From Parahaliea mediterranea (GTDB taxonomy: Bacteria > Pseudomonadota > Gammaproteobacteria > Pseudomonadales > Halieaceae), in NCBI RefSeq assembly GCF_003402235.1, contig NZ_QEWO01000003.1, positions 372,001-436,000 of the forward strand: DNA of 64,000 bases, given 5' to 3'. Below, piece after piece: positions 10,645-18,891 of the stretch (the first letter of the stretch is position 1; every line of letters begins with the position of its first letter). Position numbers and translations under genes: made by a program. The notes under the pieces are model-generated. The model had not been told where the DNA came from. It did no database searches and saw only the letters and a program-made list of their open reading frames with translations.

Positions 10645-11412
10645 TCAGACGGCCCGCGCCGCCGCCATGCGTTGCAGGCCATCCAGCACCAGATCGGGCG
10701 CCAGGGTAGCCGCCTTGGTCAGGCGGGCATGTAGGTGGGCATGCAGGTGGCTATGCAGCCAAGGGCCACCACCGCCGGTCAGCACCAACGCGACAGGTTC
10801 GGCGGAGCGCGCCAGCGCCAGCTCGACGGCCCCGGCCTGGGCCAGGGCTATACCGTGGCGCACAGCTTCGGCGGTGGAGCCCCCCGGCGCCAGGCGGTAT
10901 TCGGCGGGCTCACAGAAACGCACACGGTCGGTATCGAGCAGCAGTGCGCGCTCCATCAGGCCGGGGCCCGGAATGATGTAGCCCCCCTCGTGGCCCCCAT
11001 CCGCGCCGACAAAATCGATGGTGAGGGCAGAGCCCGCATCCACGACACACAAACGCCCGTCACTCAGCGCCCGGGCACCGAGCATGGCCAGCCAGCGATC
11101 CACCCCCAACCGCGCCGGCTCGGCATAGCAGTTGCGCAGGCCCAGGGTTTCGGCCTCGGCTACCGCAAACCAGGGCTGCACGCCCCAGCGCTCCATCAGC
11201 ATGGCCGCCAGCGCCCGGTTTGGCGCCTCGCCCGCCACGCTGGATACCCAGATGGCCGCCGGAGCCGGCGCACAACCCAGCAGCGCCGCGCGGCTGGCAG
11301 CATCGTCCGCCCGGTAGCGGCCGCGCTGGACCACCTCTGCCCCGGCCAGCAGGCGCCACTTGGCGCTGCTGTTGCCCACGTCGAGTTGCAGGCAGGTCTG
11401 CGGCAGGCTCAC
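10645..11412 (-). CDS. coaX: Type III pantothenate kinase
   Basis: CoaX phosphorylates pantothenate in the first step of CoA synthesis. The 255-aa protein has the ASKHA-fold start LQLDVGNSSAKW, the VVDAGSALTIDFV motif and the GGYIIPGPGLMERALLLDT segment. It starts with GTG at 11412, overlapping the birA stop (GTGA), so the two are coupled. A small His-rich repeat (HSHLHAHLHAR) near the C-terminus is unusual. The birA-coaX pair upstream of the tRNA/tuf region is standard in Pseudomonas-like genomes. Confidence 0.95.
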   Translation of the reverse strand: MSLPQTCLQLDVGNSSAKWRLLAGAEVVQRGRYRADDAASRAALLGCAPAPAAIWVSSVAGEAPNRALAAMLMERWGVQPWFAVAEAETLGLRNCYAEPARLGVDRWLAMLGARALSDGRLCVVDAGSALTIDFVGADGGHEGGYIIPGPGLMERALLLDTDRVRFCEPAEYRLAPGGSTAEAVRHGIALAQAGAVELALARSAEPVALVLTGGGGPWLHSHLHAHLHARLTKAATLAPDLVLDGLQRMAAARAV

Positions 11413-12389
11413 TGCTGCGGCCTCAGCGACAGTTCACCGCCAAACAGGGACTGTATGCCCACGGTGGTTTCCAGTTGCAGGGCACCGCGCTCGTCCACAC
11501 CCCGGGCCACCCCGGCCATCTGGCGCTCGGCGCCACTGCTGATCACCACCGGCGTATCGGCATAGGCGTCGCGCTGCATCCAGGCATCGCGCCAGGCGGC
11601 AAAGCCGGTTTTTTCAAACCCGGCCAGCAGCGGCAGCAGTTCGTTGAGCAGGGCCGCCAGCAGGGCATTGCGCCCCGGGGGCTGCCCGCCGCAGAGGCTG
11701 GCGAGGTCTGACCAGGCCTGGTCGATGGCGCCCGCGGCGGCATCCGGCATGCGCACGTTGAGGCCCACCCCCACCACTACCTGGCAGGCGCCGGCCACAT
11801 CCCCGGCCATTTCCAGCAGGATACCGCCGAGCTTGCCGCCACGGGCGAGCAGATCGTTGGGCCACTTCAGCCGCACGTCGGGCACGCCCAGTTGCTCCAA
11901 GGCGCGGGAGGCAGCCACCCCCACGGCCAGGCTCAGGCCCTCCAGGGCAGCGGCCCCCTGGGTAAATTCCCAGGTGAGGGAGAGGTAGATGTTGCGGGCA
12001 AAGGGGCTGACCCAGGCTCGGCCCCGACGGCCGCGCCCGGCGGTTTGCTGCTCGGCGGAGCACACCAGGCCACGGGCGGCACCGGCGTCGATGCGCCGCA
12101 GCGCCTCGGCGTTGGTGGAATCCAGCGTATCGTGCAATTGCAGTTCGCCCAGCAGCCCCCGCGCCGTTTCCGACAGGCCATCGCGAATACCCGCTTCATC
12201 CAGCAATTCCAGGCCACTTGGAATGCGATAGCCCAGCCCGCGCACCGATTCCAGCTCCAGCCCCAGTTCTTCCAGCCGGTTCAGCTGCTTCCACACCGCC
12301 GTGCGGCTCACGCCCAGGGCCTCGGCCAGGGCCTGGCCCGAGTGAAACTCGCCGTCGGCCAGCATGGGAAGGATGACGGTTTTGGGCAT
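11409..12389 (-). CDS. birA: Biotin-protein ligase / biotin operon repressor BirA
   Basis: BirA activates biotin and attaches it to acetyl-CoA carboxylase. The N-terminal winged helix is present (GEFHSGQALAEALGVSRTAVW), so it can also act as a repressor. The ligase core has the GRGRRGRAW biotinyl-AMP loop and KWPNDLL. The start is taken as ATG 12389 (MPKTVILPMLADGEFHSG), giving 326 aa and aligning with the E. coli protein. A TTG at 12410 is the alternative. The C-terminal SH3-like domain is complete. Confidence 0.95.
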   Translation of the reverse strand: MPKTVILPMLADGEFHSGQALAEALGVSRTAVWKQLNRLEELGLELESVRGLGYRIPSGLELLDEAGIRDGLSETARGLLGELQLHDTLDSTNAEALRRIDAGAARGLVCSAEQQTAGRGRRGRAWVSPFARNIYLSLTWEFTQGAAALEGLSLAVGVAASRALEQLGVPDVRLKWPNDLLARGGKLGGILLEMAGDVAGACQVVVGVGLNVRMPDAAAGAIDQAWSDLASLCGGQPPGRNALLAALLNELLPLLAGFEKTGFAAWRDAWMQRDAYADTPVVISSGAERQMAGVARGVDERGALQLETTVGIQSLFGGELSLRPQQ

Positions 12390-12532
12390 GGGCAGGTACT
12401 CGCAAATCAATCAGGGGCGGATGATAGCAAATGCGCGCCCAGTTCAACCTGCCAGACAGTACGCATGGTGGCGCCCGGCGGCGGCGCCTAGACTGCCAGA
12501 ACCCGCCAACGGTTATAACAAGAGGACACACC

Positions 12533-13057
12533 ATGGCATTGAGTGATGCAACGCTGCGCGCCACCGCGCAGCAACTGATTGACGCCCACGCCGAGGCCTC
12601 GCGCAGCAACGAGTGGACCTTTTTTGTGGACGCGCTTTACGCCCGCGACTGTATCTACACCTGCGAGTACGCCGGCGTTATGGAAGTGACCGCCCGCGGC
12701 ATCGACGAGATCAAGGCCACTCACTACGGCCGTGACATGCAGGTCGGCTGGGAGGGCTGGACCTTCCCCTACGAAGGTGTGTATGTGGGCAGCGACAACC
12801 GCCTGGTCACCCACTGGCTGAACCGCGGCCCCGGCCAGCGCCCGGACGGCAGCCACTACCAGACCCCCGGCATCTCCTTCATCACCCTGGATGACGATGC
12901 CCGCATCGCCCGCCAGTTCGACATGTTCGACCTGGCCCACCAGATGCACCTGTGCGACGAACTGGAGGACGCGGGCCTGCTGTCACCCCAGCTCAAGGAG
13001 AGCTGGGTGCTGCCCATGAAGGCCCGCCTGGAGGCGCAACTGGCCCGCCATCGCTGA
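12533..13057 (+). CDS. NTF2/SnoaL-like fold protein
   Basis: The 174-aa protein has the pattern of the SnoaL-like cone fold: an N-terminal helix pair (RATAQQLIDAHAEA), WTFFVDALYARDCIYTCEYAG, an RGIDEIKATHYG segment, and strands ending in PGISFITLDDDARIARQFDMFD. Such proteins are often small isomerases, hydratases or ligand binders, and no substrate can be named. The ATG at 12533 follows AGAGGA. It is divergent from birA and 97 bp upstream of a TetR regulator. Confidence 0.75.
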   Translation: MALSDATLRATAQQLIDAHAEASRSNEWTFFVDALYARDCIYTCEYAGVMEVTARGIDEIKATHYGRDMQVGWEGWTFPYEGVYVGSDNRLVTHWLNRGPGQRPDGSHYQTPGISFITLDDDARIARQFDMFDLAHQMHLCDELEDAGLLSPQLKESWVLPMKARLEAQLARHR

Positions 13058-13101
13058 GGCGGGCCGCAGGCAATCGACCCAGGTGTAAGGCGCGCCCGCT
13101 C

Positions 13102-13152
13102 AAGGCAAGTTAAGACAGTTGACTTATTAAGTCAGGCGTCTTAACCTGCCTT
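13102..13152. promoter_or_regulatory. Nested palindromic operator upstream of the TetR gene
   Basis: An outer inverted repeat has 15-bp arms AAGGCAAGTTAAGAC (13102-13116) and GTCTTAACCTGCCTT (13138-13152), with one mismatch. Between them lies an inner palindrome GACTTATTAAGTC (13121-13133). The four half-sites share AAG(A/T)C. A -35-like TTGACT at 13119-13124 falls inside. The ATG of the TetR gene begins 2 bp after the outer arm, so bound protein would block transcription of the regulator and the desaturase. Autoregulation is inferred. Confidence 0.65.
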
Positions 13153-13154
13153 CC

Positions 13155-13835
13155 ATGGAAACCCCCGCTGACCACCACGCTCCCGCCACGGCGGCCCAGG
13201 CACCCAGCCCCTCGGCGCTCACCCTGTTGCACACCGCCGAGCAATTGATTGCCGAACAGGGCATTGACGGCGTATCCAGCCGCGAGATTGCCCGCCGCGC
13301 CGGGCAGAAGAACCATTCGGCGGTGAACTACAACTTTGGCTCCTTCGAGGGTTTGGTGGAGGCGCTCATCCACTACCGGGTGGAGCCTGTGAACCGGCGC
13401 CGCGAACAGCAACTGGCCCGGGCCCAGGCGGCCGGGGCCACACCAAGCCTGCGGGAGCTGGTGGACCTGATGATTCGCCCGCTGGCGGAAGAGCTGCTGC
13501 AGCCCCCCGGACACACTCACTACCTGAGCCTGCTGGCCCAGCTGCTGCCGCGCCCTCCCTGGCGGGAGCTGTTCATGCGCAATCGCGCCCGCTCCGGTGC
13601 GCTGCGCGAGGTCTCCGCCCTGGCGGAAGCGCAATTGACACACCTGCCGCCACGCGTTCGCCAGGAACGCCTGCGCCTGCTGGGTGGGCATATTGTGCAA
13701 GTGGTGGCGGAGTGGGACACCCAGCGCCGCAGCGGCGAACTGGGTAGCGCCCCCGAGGAGCTGGCCTGGCGCCTGGACGACTTCATTCACTATTCACTGG
13801 CCGGCCTGTCGGCGCCGGCGCCGCAGAGAGATTAA
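13155..13835 (+). CDS. TetR/AcrR family transcriptional regulator
   Basis: The 226-aa repressor has the N-terminal TetR helix-turn-helix at about residues 20-70 (LLHTAEQLIAEQGIDGVSSR then EIARRAGQKNHSAVNYNFGS). The C-terminal ligand domain does not reveal the inducer. The ATG at 13155 lies almost directly on the end of a nested palindrome and lacks a clear Shine-Dalgarno, so a leaderless message is possible. It ends 2 bp before the desaturase ATG, so both are one transcript and the regulator probably controls that enzyme. Confidence 0.9.
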   Translation: METPADHHAPATAAQAPSPSALTLLHTAEQLIAEQGIDGVSSREIARRAGQKNHSAVNYNFGSFEGLVEALIHYRVEPVNRRREQQLARAQAAGATPSLRELVDLMIRPLAEELLQPPGHTHYLSLLAQLLPRPPWRELFMRNRARSGALREVSALAEAQLTHLPPRVRQERLRLLGGHIVQVVAEWDTQRRSGELGSAPEELAWRLDDFIHYSLAGLSAPAPQRD

Positions 13836-13837
13836 CC

Positions 13838-14686
13838 ATGGATATTTTTCAGATCGTCGGCCTGGTGGTGTTCGGCAGCTTCCTGCTGCTGTTCGCCGTG
13901 GAGCTGCTGGCGGGCCAGCTGGGCCTGTCGCCACGCCCCCTGCGGGACTTCGGCTTTATGCTGTTCGGCCTATTCTCCAACCTGGTGGTGGCGGGCACGC
14001 TGATCGGCACCTTCGCCGGCTGGCTGGTGATCCAGCTGTGGCCCAACCACGCCGGCAGCCTTGCCACAGTACCGTTCTGGATCGCCTTCCCGGTGATTTT
14101 CCTGGTGGAGGAAGCGGCCCACTACTGGCTGCACCGGGCCTCTCACCAGTGGCGCTGGCTGTGGAAGATCCACCGCACCCACCACAGCGCCCAGCACCTG
14201 AACGTGAGCGTGGTGTATCGCTACAACTTCTTCTGGGTCTTCCTGCTGCCCCAGACCTGGATGGGTGCCTTTGCCGTGTACTTCGGCCAGACCACCGCGT
14301 ATTTCACCGCGGTGTTGATTACCTTCTTCGTCAACCTGGCCACCCACTCCAGCTTCCGCTGGGATCTGTGGCTGCGCGAGCGCACCCCCGCCCCCCTGCA
14401 GGGTGCCTGGTGGCTGATCGAGCGGGTGATTACCCTGCCGGACACGCACCACGCCCATCACGCCTACGGCCGCAGCGCCCACCCCAACGGCAACTACGCG
14501 GTGACGTTTTTCCTGTTTGACGTGCTGTTTGGCACGGCAAAAATCCCCAATGCCCGCCAGCAAAACTACGGCCTGCCCATTTCCCCGCGCCTGCACTGGG
14601 CCGAGGAGTTGCTGTGGCCAATCGTGCGCAAACCCCTGCTGCCCAAGCCCGCGCCAGCCTCAGCGCCGCCGGCATCCACGCCCTGA
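13838..14686 (+). CDS. Sterol desaturase/fatty acid hydroxylase family membrane protein
   Basis: The 282-aa integral membrane di-iron oxygenase has the three His clusters of the family: HYWLHRASH, HRTHH and HHAHHAYG. About four or five hydrophobic helices surround them (residues 5-30, 38-65, 75-95, 130-165). It likely hydroxylates or desaturates a lipid. The C-terminus is Pro/Ala rich. It is tightly linked to the preceding TetR gene, which probably controls it. Confidence 0.9.
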   Translation: MDIFQIVGLVVFGSFLLLFAVELLAGQLGLSPRPLRDFGFMLFGLFSNLVVAGTLIGTFAGWLVIQLWPNHAGSLATVPFWIAFPVIFLVEEAAHYWLHRASHQWRWLWKIHRTHHSAQHLNVSVVYRYNFFWVFLLPQTWMGAFAVYFGQTTAYFTAVLITFFVNLATHSSFRWDLWLRERTPAPLQGAWWLIERVITLPDTHHAHHAYGRSAHPNGNYAVTFFLFDVLFGTAKIPNARQQNYGLPISPRLHWAEELLWPIVRKPLLPKPAPASAPPASTP

Positions 14687-14838
14687 CCGGCAGCACCAGC
14701 CGATAATACTGGCCTGCAACCCTAGCCTGTAATAACAGCTCGCAACCCCTTCGGGTGGGCGGGCCCACGCCAAAAAGCGCCGACCGGTCCAGCGTCCGGC
14801 CCGCTGTGGTACATTCGCGGAAACCGCGCGGAGACCCC

Positions 14839-15174
14839 ATGCTCACCCGAACCCTGCACCACATGCGCCAGCTGGCCGCCCTGCTGGTTGCCGCCAGCGG
14901 CGCCTGGCAGGTCGCCGCCCTCTGGTTCAACCCGCTGAATGAGGGCCACCTGCTGGTGGCCCTGATCGGCGCCGCCTACCTGTTATTAAGCGTCGGCCTG
15001 TTCGGCCAGTCCCGCTTCAGCCTGTTTCTGGCGGTGGTGGTACCCGCGCTGCACCTGTGGTTTCTGGTTCATCTCGGGCAGGCGCTCACCAGCCTGCCGG
15101 TGGCCATCGACCTGGCCGTCATCCTGCTCAGCGCGCGAGTGCTGTGGGCCCTGCGCCACCAGCCCAGTGTGTAA
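14839..15174 (+). CDS. Small hypothetical membrane protein
   Basis: The 111-aa protein is not recognised as a named family. It has about four hydrophobic segments (near residues 10-28, 40-56, 60-80 and 86-104), short loops and an RH-rich C-terminus. The ATG at 14839 (MLTRTLHHMRQLAALL) follows GGAG. It stands alone, 152 bp after the desaturase and before the antiporter promoter. Confidence 0.65.
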   Translation: MLTRTLHHMRQLAALLVAASGAWQVAALWFNPLNEGHLLVALIGAAYLLLSVGLFGQSRFSLFLAVVVPALHLWFLVHLGQALTSLPVAIDLAVILLSARVLWALRHQPSV

Positions 15175-15179
15175 CCCCC

Positions 15180-15207
15180 ATGACCTGACATCCATGGTGG
15201 GTATAAT
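15180..15207 (+). promoter_or_regulatory. Promoter of the antiporter gene
   Basis: A perfect -10 TATAAT lies at 15202-15207, with ATGACC (four of six matches to TTGACA) at 15180-15185 and a 16-bp spacer. The predicted start near 15214 gives a leader of about 68 nt made almost entirely of three 21-bp repeats. Confidence 0.6.
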
Positions 15208-15219
15208 CCCGCCCTGCGT

Positions 15220-15282
15220 TTACCTGCGGCCCAGACACTATTACCTGCGACTCAGACACTATTACCTGCGACCCGGACACTA
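15220..15282 (+). repeat. Three tandem 21-bp repeats in the antiporter 5' leader
   Basis: Three units begin TTACCTGCG and end GACACTA (15220-15240, 15241-15261, 15262-15282), differing at only a few central positions. The last base of the array is the A of the antiporter ATG. Read in frame with the gene the array encodes ITCDxDT units, but there is no start codon upstream before a TAA, so it is most likely untranslated. Confidence 0.9.
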
Positions 15283-16865
15283 TGCTTGACCCACTGATCA
15301 TCCTTGTTGCCCTGGCCTGCGGCATGGCCAGCCGTGCGGTTGGCCTGCCGGCGCTGATTGGCTATTTGCTGGCAGGCTTTTTACTGCACGAACTGCAGGT
15401 GGGCGGCGGCGATATTCTGCACATCCTGTCGGAGGTGGGCATTACCCTGCTGCTGTTTACCATCGGCCTCAAGCTGCAGCCGAAGGACCTGCTGATGACC
15501 CGCATCTGGGGCACCACCCTGGCCCACATGGCCCTGATGCAGGTGTTCTTCCTCGGCGTGTTTTACCTGGCCGGGCAGCTGTTCCCGGCACTGGAGCTCA
15601 GCTTCAGCGCCAGTCTGGTAGGGGCCTTCGCCCTCACCTTCTCCAGCACCGTGTTTGTTATTCAGGTAATGCAGGAGCGCGGCGAAATGGCCTCTCGCCA
15701 CGCCGGCCTGGCGGTGGGCATCCTCATCATCCAGGATCTGGCGGCGGTGGTCTTTCTCGGTTTCTCCGCCGGCAAGGTGCCGGGGCCGGAGGCCCTGCTG
15801 TTATTGCTGCTGATTCCCCTGCGCGGGGTCATCCTGCGCCTGCTCACCTTAAGCGGCCACGGCGAGCTGTTCACCCTGTTCGGCCTGACCCTGGCCCTGG
15901 GCGGGGCCCAGGTGTTCGAGCTGACCGGCATCAAGGGCGACCTGGGCGCGCTGATGATTGGCGCCGTGCTGGCCGGCCACCAGAAGGCCAAGGAGCTCTC
16001 GCGCACCCTGCTGCAATTCAAGGACCTGTTTCTGGTCTGCTTCTTCCTGTCCATCGGGCTGGACGGCTGGCCCCAGCGCGAGATGATGCTGCTGGCGGTG
16101 GTGATCGGCCTGCTGGCGGTGATCAAGCCGCCGCTGTACTTCCTGCTGATGACCCGCCTGCACACCCCGCCGCGCACCGCGCTGCTGGCCTCCCTGTCGC
16201 TGGCCAACTACAGCGAGTTCGGCTTGATTGTGGTGGCCGTCGCCGCCAGCGCTGGCTGGATGGAGCCCCAGTGGTCTGGCGCCATCTCCCTGGCGATTGC
16301 GGTGAGCTTCCTGATTGCCTCGCCGTTGAACCGCTTTTCTCACCCCCTGTACCGGCGCTGGTGTGGCCGCCTGCAGGCCTTTGAAACCGAGCGGGTGCGC
16401 GCCACCTGGCCCGACACCCGGGGCACTCGGGTGATCGTGCTTGGCATGGGCAACATCGGCACCGGCGCCTACGAGGCCATTGCCGAACAGTACGGCCCCG
16501 AAGTGCTGGGAGTGGATGACAACGACCGCAAACTGGCCGCCCACCGCGCCGCCAATCGCCGGGTAGTGGCCGCCGATGCCTCCGACCCGGACTTCTGGCA
16601 GCGGGTTGACCTGGAGCAGGTGGAGCTGGTCATGCTGGCGCTCACCAACCACCAGGAGAACAAACTGGTGGGCCGCCTGCTGGAGGATATGGGCTATCGA
16701 GGCCGCATCGCCGCCGTGGTGCGCTTTGCCGAAGAAGCCGAAGAGCTGGAAAACAGCGGCATTTCGGCCTTCAACCTGTACGCCCAGGCCGGCTCGGGCT
16801 TTGCCGCCCACGCAGCGGCCCACCTCAGTAGCGCCCAAGCGCAACAGCCAGGGCACAGCGCCTGA
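15282..16865 (+). CDS. CPA2-type monovalent cation:proton antiporter (KefB/YbaL-like)
   Basis: The 527-aa protein has about 12 membrane helices in residues 1-370, with GITLLLFTIGLKLQPKDLL and the FSSTVFVIQ segment typical of the Na+/H+ exchanger domain. It ends in a cytoplasmic TrkA-N Rossmann domain from about residue 385 (VIVLGMGNIGTGAYEAIAEQ). Such proteins exchange K+ or Na+ for H+ and are gated by nucleotides or thiols. There is no TrkA-C domain. The start abuts a tandem-repeat leader with no strong Shine-Dalgarno. Confidence 0.92.
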   Translation: MLDPLIILVALACGMASRAVGLPALIGYLLAGFLLHELQVGGGDILHILSEVGITLLLFTIGLKLQPKDLLMTRIWGTTLAHMALMQVFFLGVFYLAGQLFPALELSFSASLVGAFALTFSSTVFVIQVMQERGEMASRHAGLAVGILIIQDLAAVVFLGFSAGKVPGPEALLLLLLIPLRGVILRLLTLSGHGELFTLFGLTLALGGAQVFELTGIKGDLGALMIGAVLAGHQKAKELSRTLLQFKDLFLVCFFLSIGLDGWPQREMMLLAVVIGLLAVIKPPLYFLLMTRLHTPPRTALLASLSLANYSEFGLIVVAVAASAGWMEPQWSGAISLAIAVSFLIASPLNRFSHPLYRRWCGRLQAFETERVRATWPDTRGTRVIVLGMGNIGTGAYEAIAEQYGPEVLGVDDNDRKLAAHRAANRRVVAADASDPDFWQRVDLEQVELVMLALTNHQENKLVGRLLEDMGYRGRIAAVVRFAEEAEELENSGISAFNLYAQAGSGFAAHAAAHLSSAQAQQPGHSA

Positions 16866-16939
16866 ACGCCGCGGGCGCCGGGCCCCAGCACACACCGGCG
16901 GCCGCCACCCATCACCCCGCCAACGGATCAGGAACCCCA

Positions 16940-17479
16940 ATGGCCCTAAAGCCCACTATTTATAAAGTCCAGCTCAACCTGGCCGACAGCGACCGCCATC
17001 ACTACGAGGACTTCAGCCTGACCCTGGCACGCCACCCCTCGGAAACCCTGGAGCGCCTGGCCAGCCGGGTACTGGCCTTTGGCCTGTATGCCGCGCCAAA
17101 CCTCGCCTTTACCAAGGGGCTGTCGACCACTGACGAGCCGGACCTCTGGCAGCACAGCGACTGCGGCGACATTGAACACTGGATTGAGCTGGGGCAACCG
17201 GAGCCGGCGCGGCTGCGCAAGGCCAGCGGCGTGGCGCGGCGGGTGAGTGTGGTGAGCTACGGCAAAAGCAGCAACACCTGGTGGAAGCAGAACTGCGCAG
17301 ACATCACCGGTCTTTCCCGGGTGAGCGTGCTGCAACTTCCCTGGGCGGATGTGCAGGCGGCCGCCGCCCTGGTGGAGCGCAACTGCAGCCTGTCCCTGGC
17401 AATTGCCGGCGGGGTGCTCTACCTGGATAACGGCAGCGCGCAGGTCACACTTGAGCCGCGGGCTCTTCAGACCCCATAG
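16940..17479 (+). CDS. yaeQ: YaeQ family protein
   Basis: The 179-aa protein matches YaeQ: MALKPTIYKVQLNLADSDRH at the start, RHPSETLERLASRVLAF, GLSTTDEPDLW and KASGVARRVSVVSYGK. The fold is nuclease-like (PD-(D/E)XK superfamily), with the conserved acidic and lysine residues visible, but the cell function is not established. The ATG at 16940 lies 74 bp after the antiporter. Its last 35 bp overlap the convergent sterol-desaturase-family gene. Confidence 0.93.
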   Translation: MALKPTIYKVQLNLADSDRHHYEDFSLTLARHPSETLERLASRVLAFGLYAAPNLAFTKGLSTTDEPDLWQHSDCGDIEHWIELGQPEPARLRKASGVARRVSVVSYGKSSNTWWKQNCADITGLSRVSVLQLPWADVQAAAALVERNCSLSLAIAGGVLYLDNGSAQVTLEPRALQTP

Positions 17480-18680
17480 GCAGGCGCAACCCCAGCCACA
17501 GCAGGAACAGGGCGTTCGCCAGCCAGTAGGCGAGCCCCGCCACCAGCGCCAGCGCACCAAAACCGGCCCGCCAGCCAGCCGCCAGCACCCCGGCCAATGC
17601 CAGCAGGCGCAGGCCGTCCCAGGCCAGCGCGGCGCGGCCATCCAGCCACAGGGCGGTGGCGGCGGTGGTTGCCAGCATCAGTGCCCACAGCGTTACCCCC
17701 GCGGCGTAGCTCAGCTCCACCGACTGCATGTAATTCAGTAGCGCCACCACCGCCAGCAACTGGAAGAAGGCATACCCGGCAACGCCGGCGCGGGCCGGCG
17801 GGTCGTACTTGCGAAAGGTGGACAGGTCGCTCTTCACCCGGGGGTAGCGGGCTTCCACATCCGCCGGGCGCCAGCCCGTGCGCGCCAGCCACACCCGCAA
17901 TTTGTCGCGCCAGTTTGCCGCGCGCCAGCTGTCGCGGGCCATATCCACGTAGATATGGGTGAGCGCCTTGACCGGGCTGAAGCTGCGCAGGGGGCCGCGG
18001 ATACCGTAAACGGGCGGGTCGTCGTCAAGCTCCTCCTGAAAGGTGCCGAACAGGCGATCCCACAGGATGAACACGCCGCCGTAATTGCGATCCATATAGC
18101 GGTCGTTCTGGGCGTGGTGCACCCGGTGGTTGGACGGGGTAACAAACAGCCACTCGTACCAGCCCAACTTGGGCACATGCTCGGTGTGCACCCAGAACTG
18201 GTAGATCAGGTTGAGCGAGCCCACCGTTACCACCACCTCGGCGGGAATACCCAGCAGGTACATGGGAATGTAGAACAGCCAGCCCAGCAAAAAGCCGGTG
18301 CTGGTCTGGCGCAGGGCGGTGGACAGGTTGTAGTCCTCGCTCTGGTGGTGGGCCACATGGGCCGCCCACAGAATAGTGCGCTCGTGGCCCAGGCGGTGCA
18401 GCCAGTAATAGCAGAAGTCGTACAGCACAAATGCCAGCCCCCAGGTAAACCAGTGCCCGGCATCCATCAGCGGCAGCGAAAAATAATCGGTGATCAGGTA
18501 GTAAACGTAGCCGCCCACGCCCAGCGTAACAAAGCGCCGGGCCTGGCTGAGGGTGCCCAGAAACAGGCTGCTGACACTGTCGTTCAGGCGATAGGTATTG
18601 CGCTGCCTGCCAAGGCCATAGGCCAGTTCCAGCAGCATGGCCAGAATGAAAAAGGGAACGGCGTAGATGACAAGGTTCAT
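17445..18680 (-). CDS. Sterol desaturase family protein, alkylglycerol monooxygenase-like
   Basis: The 411-aa membrane di-iron enzyme has His clusters YYWLHRLGHE, WAAHVAHHQSEDYNLSTALR and SNHRVHHAQNDRYMDRNYGG. The SEDYNLSTALRQ and YQFWVHTEHVPKLG segments and the long C-terminal set of four or so helices resemble eukaryotic AGMO, which cleaves ether lipids. The start is taken as ATG 18680 (MNLVIYAVPFFILAMLLE). The open frame continues upstream through a (GGCACC)n repeat, which would add an implausible Val/Pro tail. Ether-lipid activity is inferred. Confidence 0.88.
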   Translation of the reverse strand: MNLVIYAVPFFILAMLLELAYGLGRQRNTYRLNDSVSSLFLGTLSQARRFVTLGVGGYVYYLITDYFSLPLMDAGHWFTWGLAFVLYDFCYYWLHRLGHERTILWAAHVAHHQSEDYNLSTALRQTSTGFLLGWLFYIPMYLLGIPAEVVVTVGSLNLIYQFWVHTEHVPKLGWYEWLFVTPSNHRVHHAQNDRYMDRNYGGVFILWDRLFGTFQEELDDDPPVYGIRGPLRSFSPVKALTHIYVDMARDSWRAANWRDKLRVWLARTGWRPADVEARYPRVKSDLSTFRKYDPPARAGVAGYAFFQLLAVVALLNYMQSVELSYAAGVTLWALMLATTAATALWLDGRAALAWDGLRLLALAGVLAAGWRAGFGALALVAGLAYWLANALFLLWLGLRLPMGSEEPAAQV

Positions 18681-18786
18681 GGCAGAGTGGCGGCTGGCGG
18701 CCGTCCTGTTAGCGTGCTGGCAGTATCCTGCCAGTAGCGGCTGAAGGCAAACTGAAGGCCTCCTCACCAACCCCTGCACCAACCCC

Positions 18787-18816
18787 GGCACCGGCACCGG
18801 CACCAACACCAGCACC
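18787..18816. repeat. GGCACC hexanucleotide repeat
   Basis: Five 6-bp units run in tandem: three perfect GGCACC, then AACACC and AGCACC. The array lies in the 211-bp gap between the divergent AGMO-like and ada genes. Such arrays can vary by slippage, and here a change could alter promoter spacing for either gene. Confidence 0.75.
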
Positions 18817-18891
18817 GACACACGCCCCGCGGCACCGATACAGGGCCGATTCTGGCTAGTGGCGACACCGCCCCGGGGCTATAGTGCAGCC

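Noticed and set aside
15208-15281. In-frame ITCDxDT repeats as an N-terminal extension of the antiporter
   Set aside because: There is no ATG, GTG or TTG between the upstream TAA and the annotated ATG, so translation is unlikely.
18681-18821. Upstream extension of the AGMO-like protein (47 residues)
   Set aside because: The extra residues come from the GGCACC repeat (VLVPVPVPG) and the ATG at 18680 fits the start of the first membrane helix.
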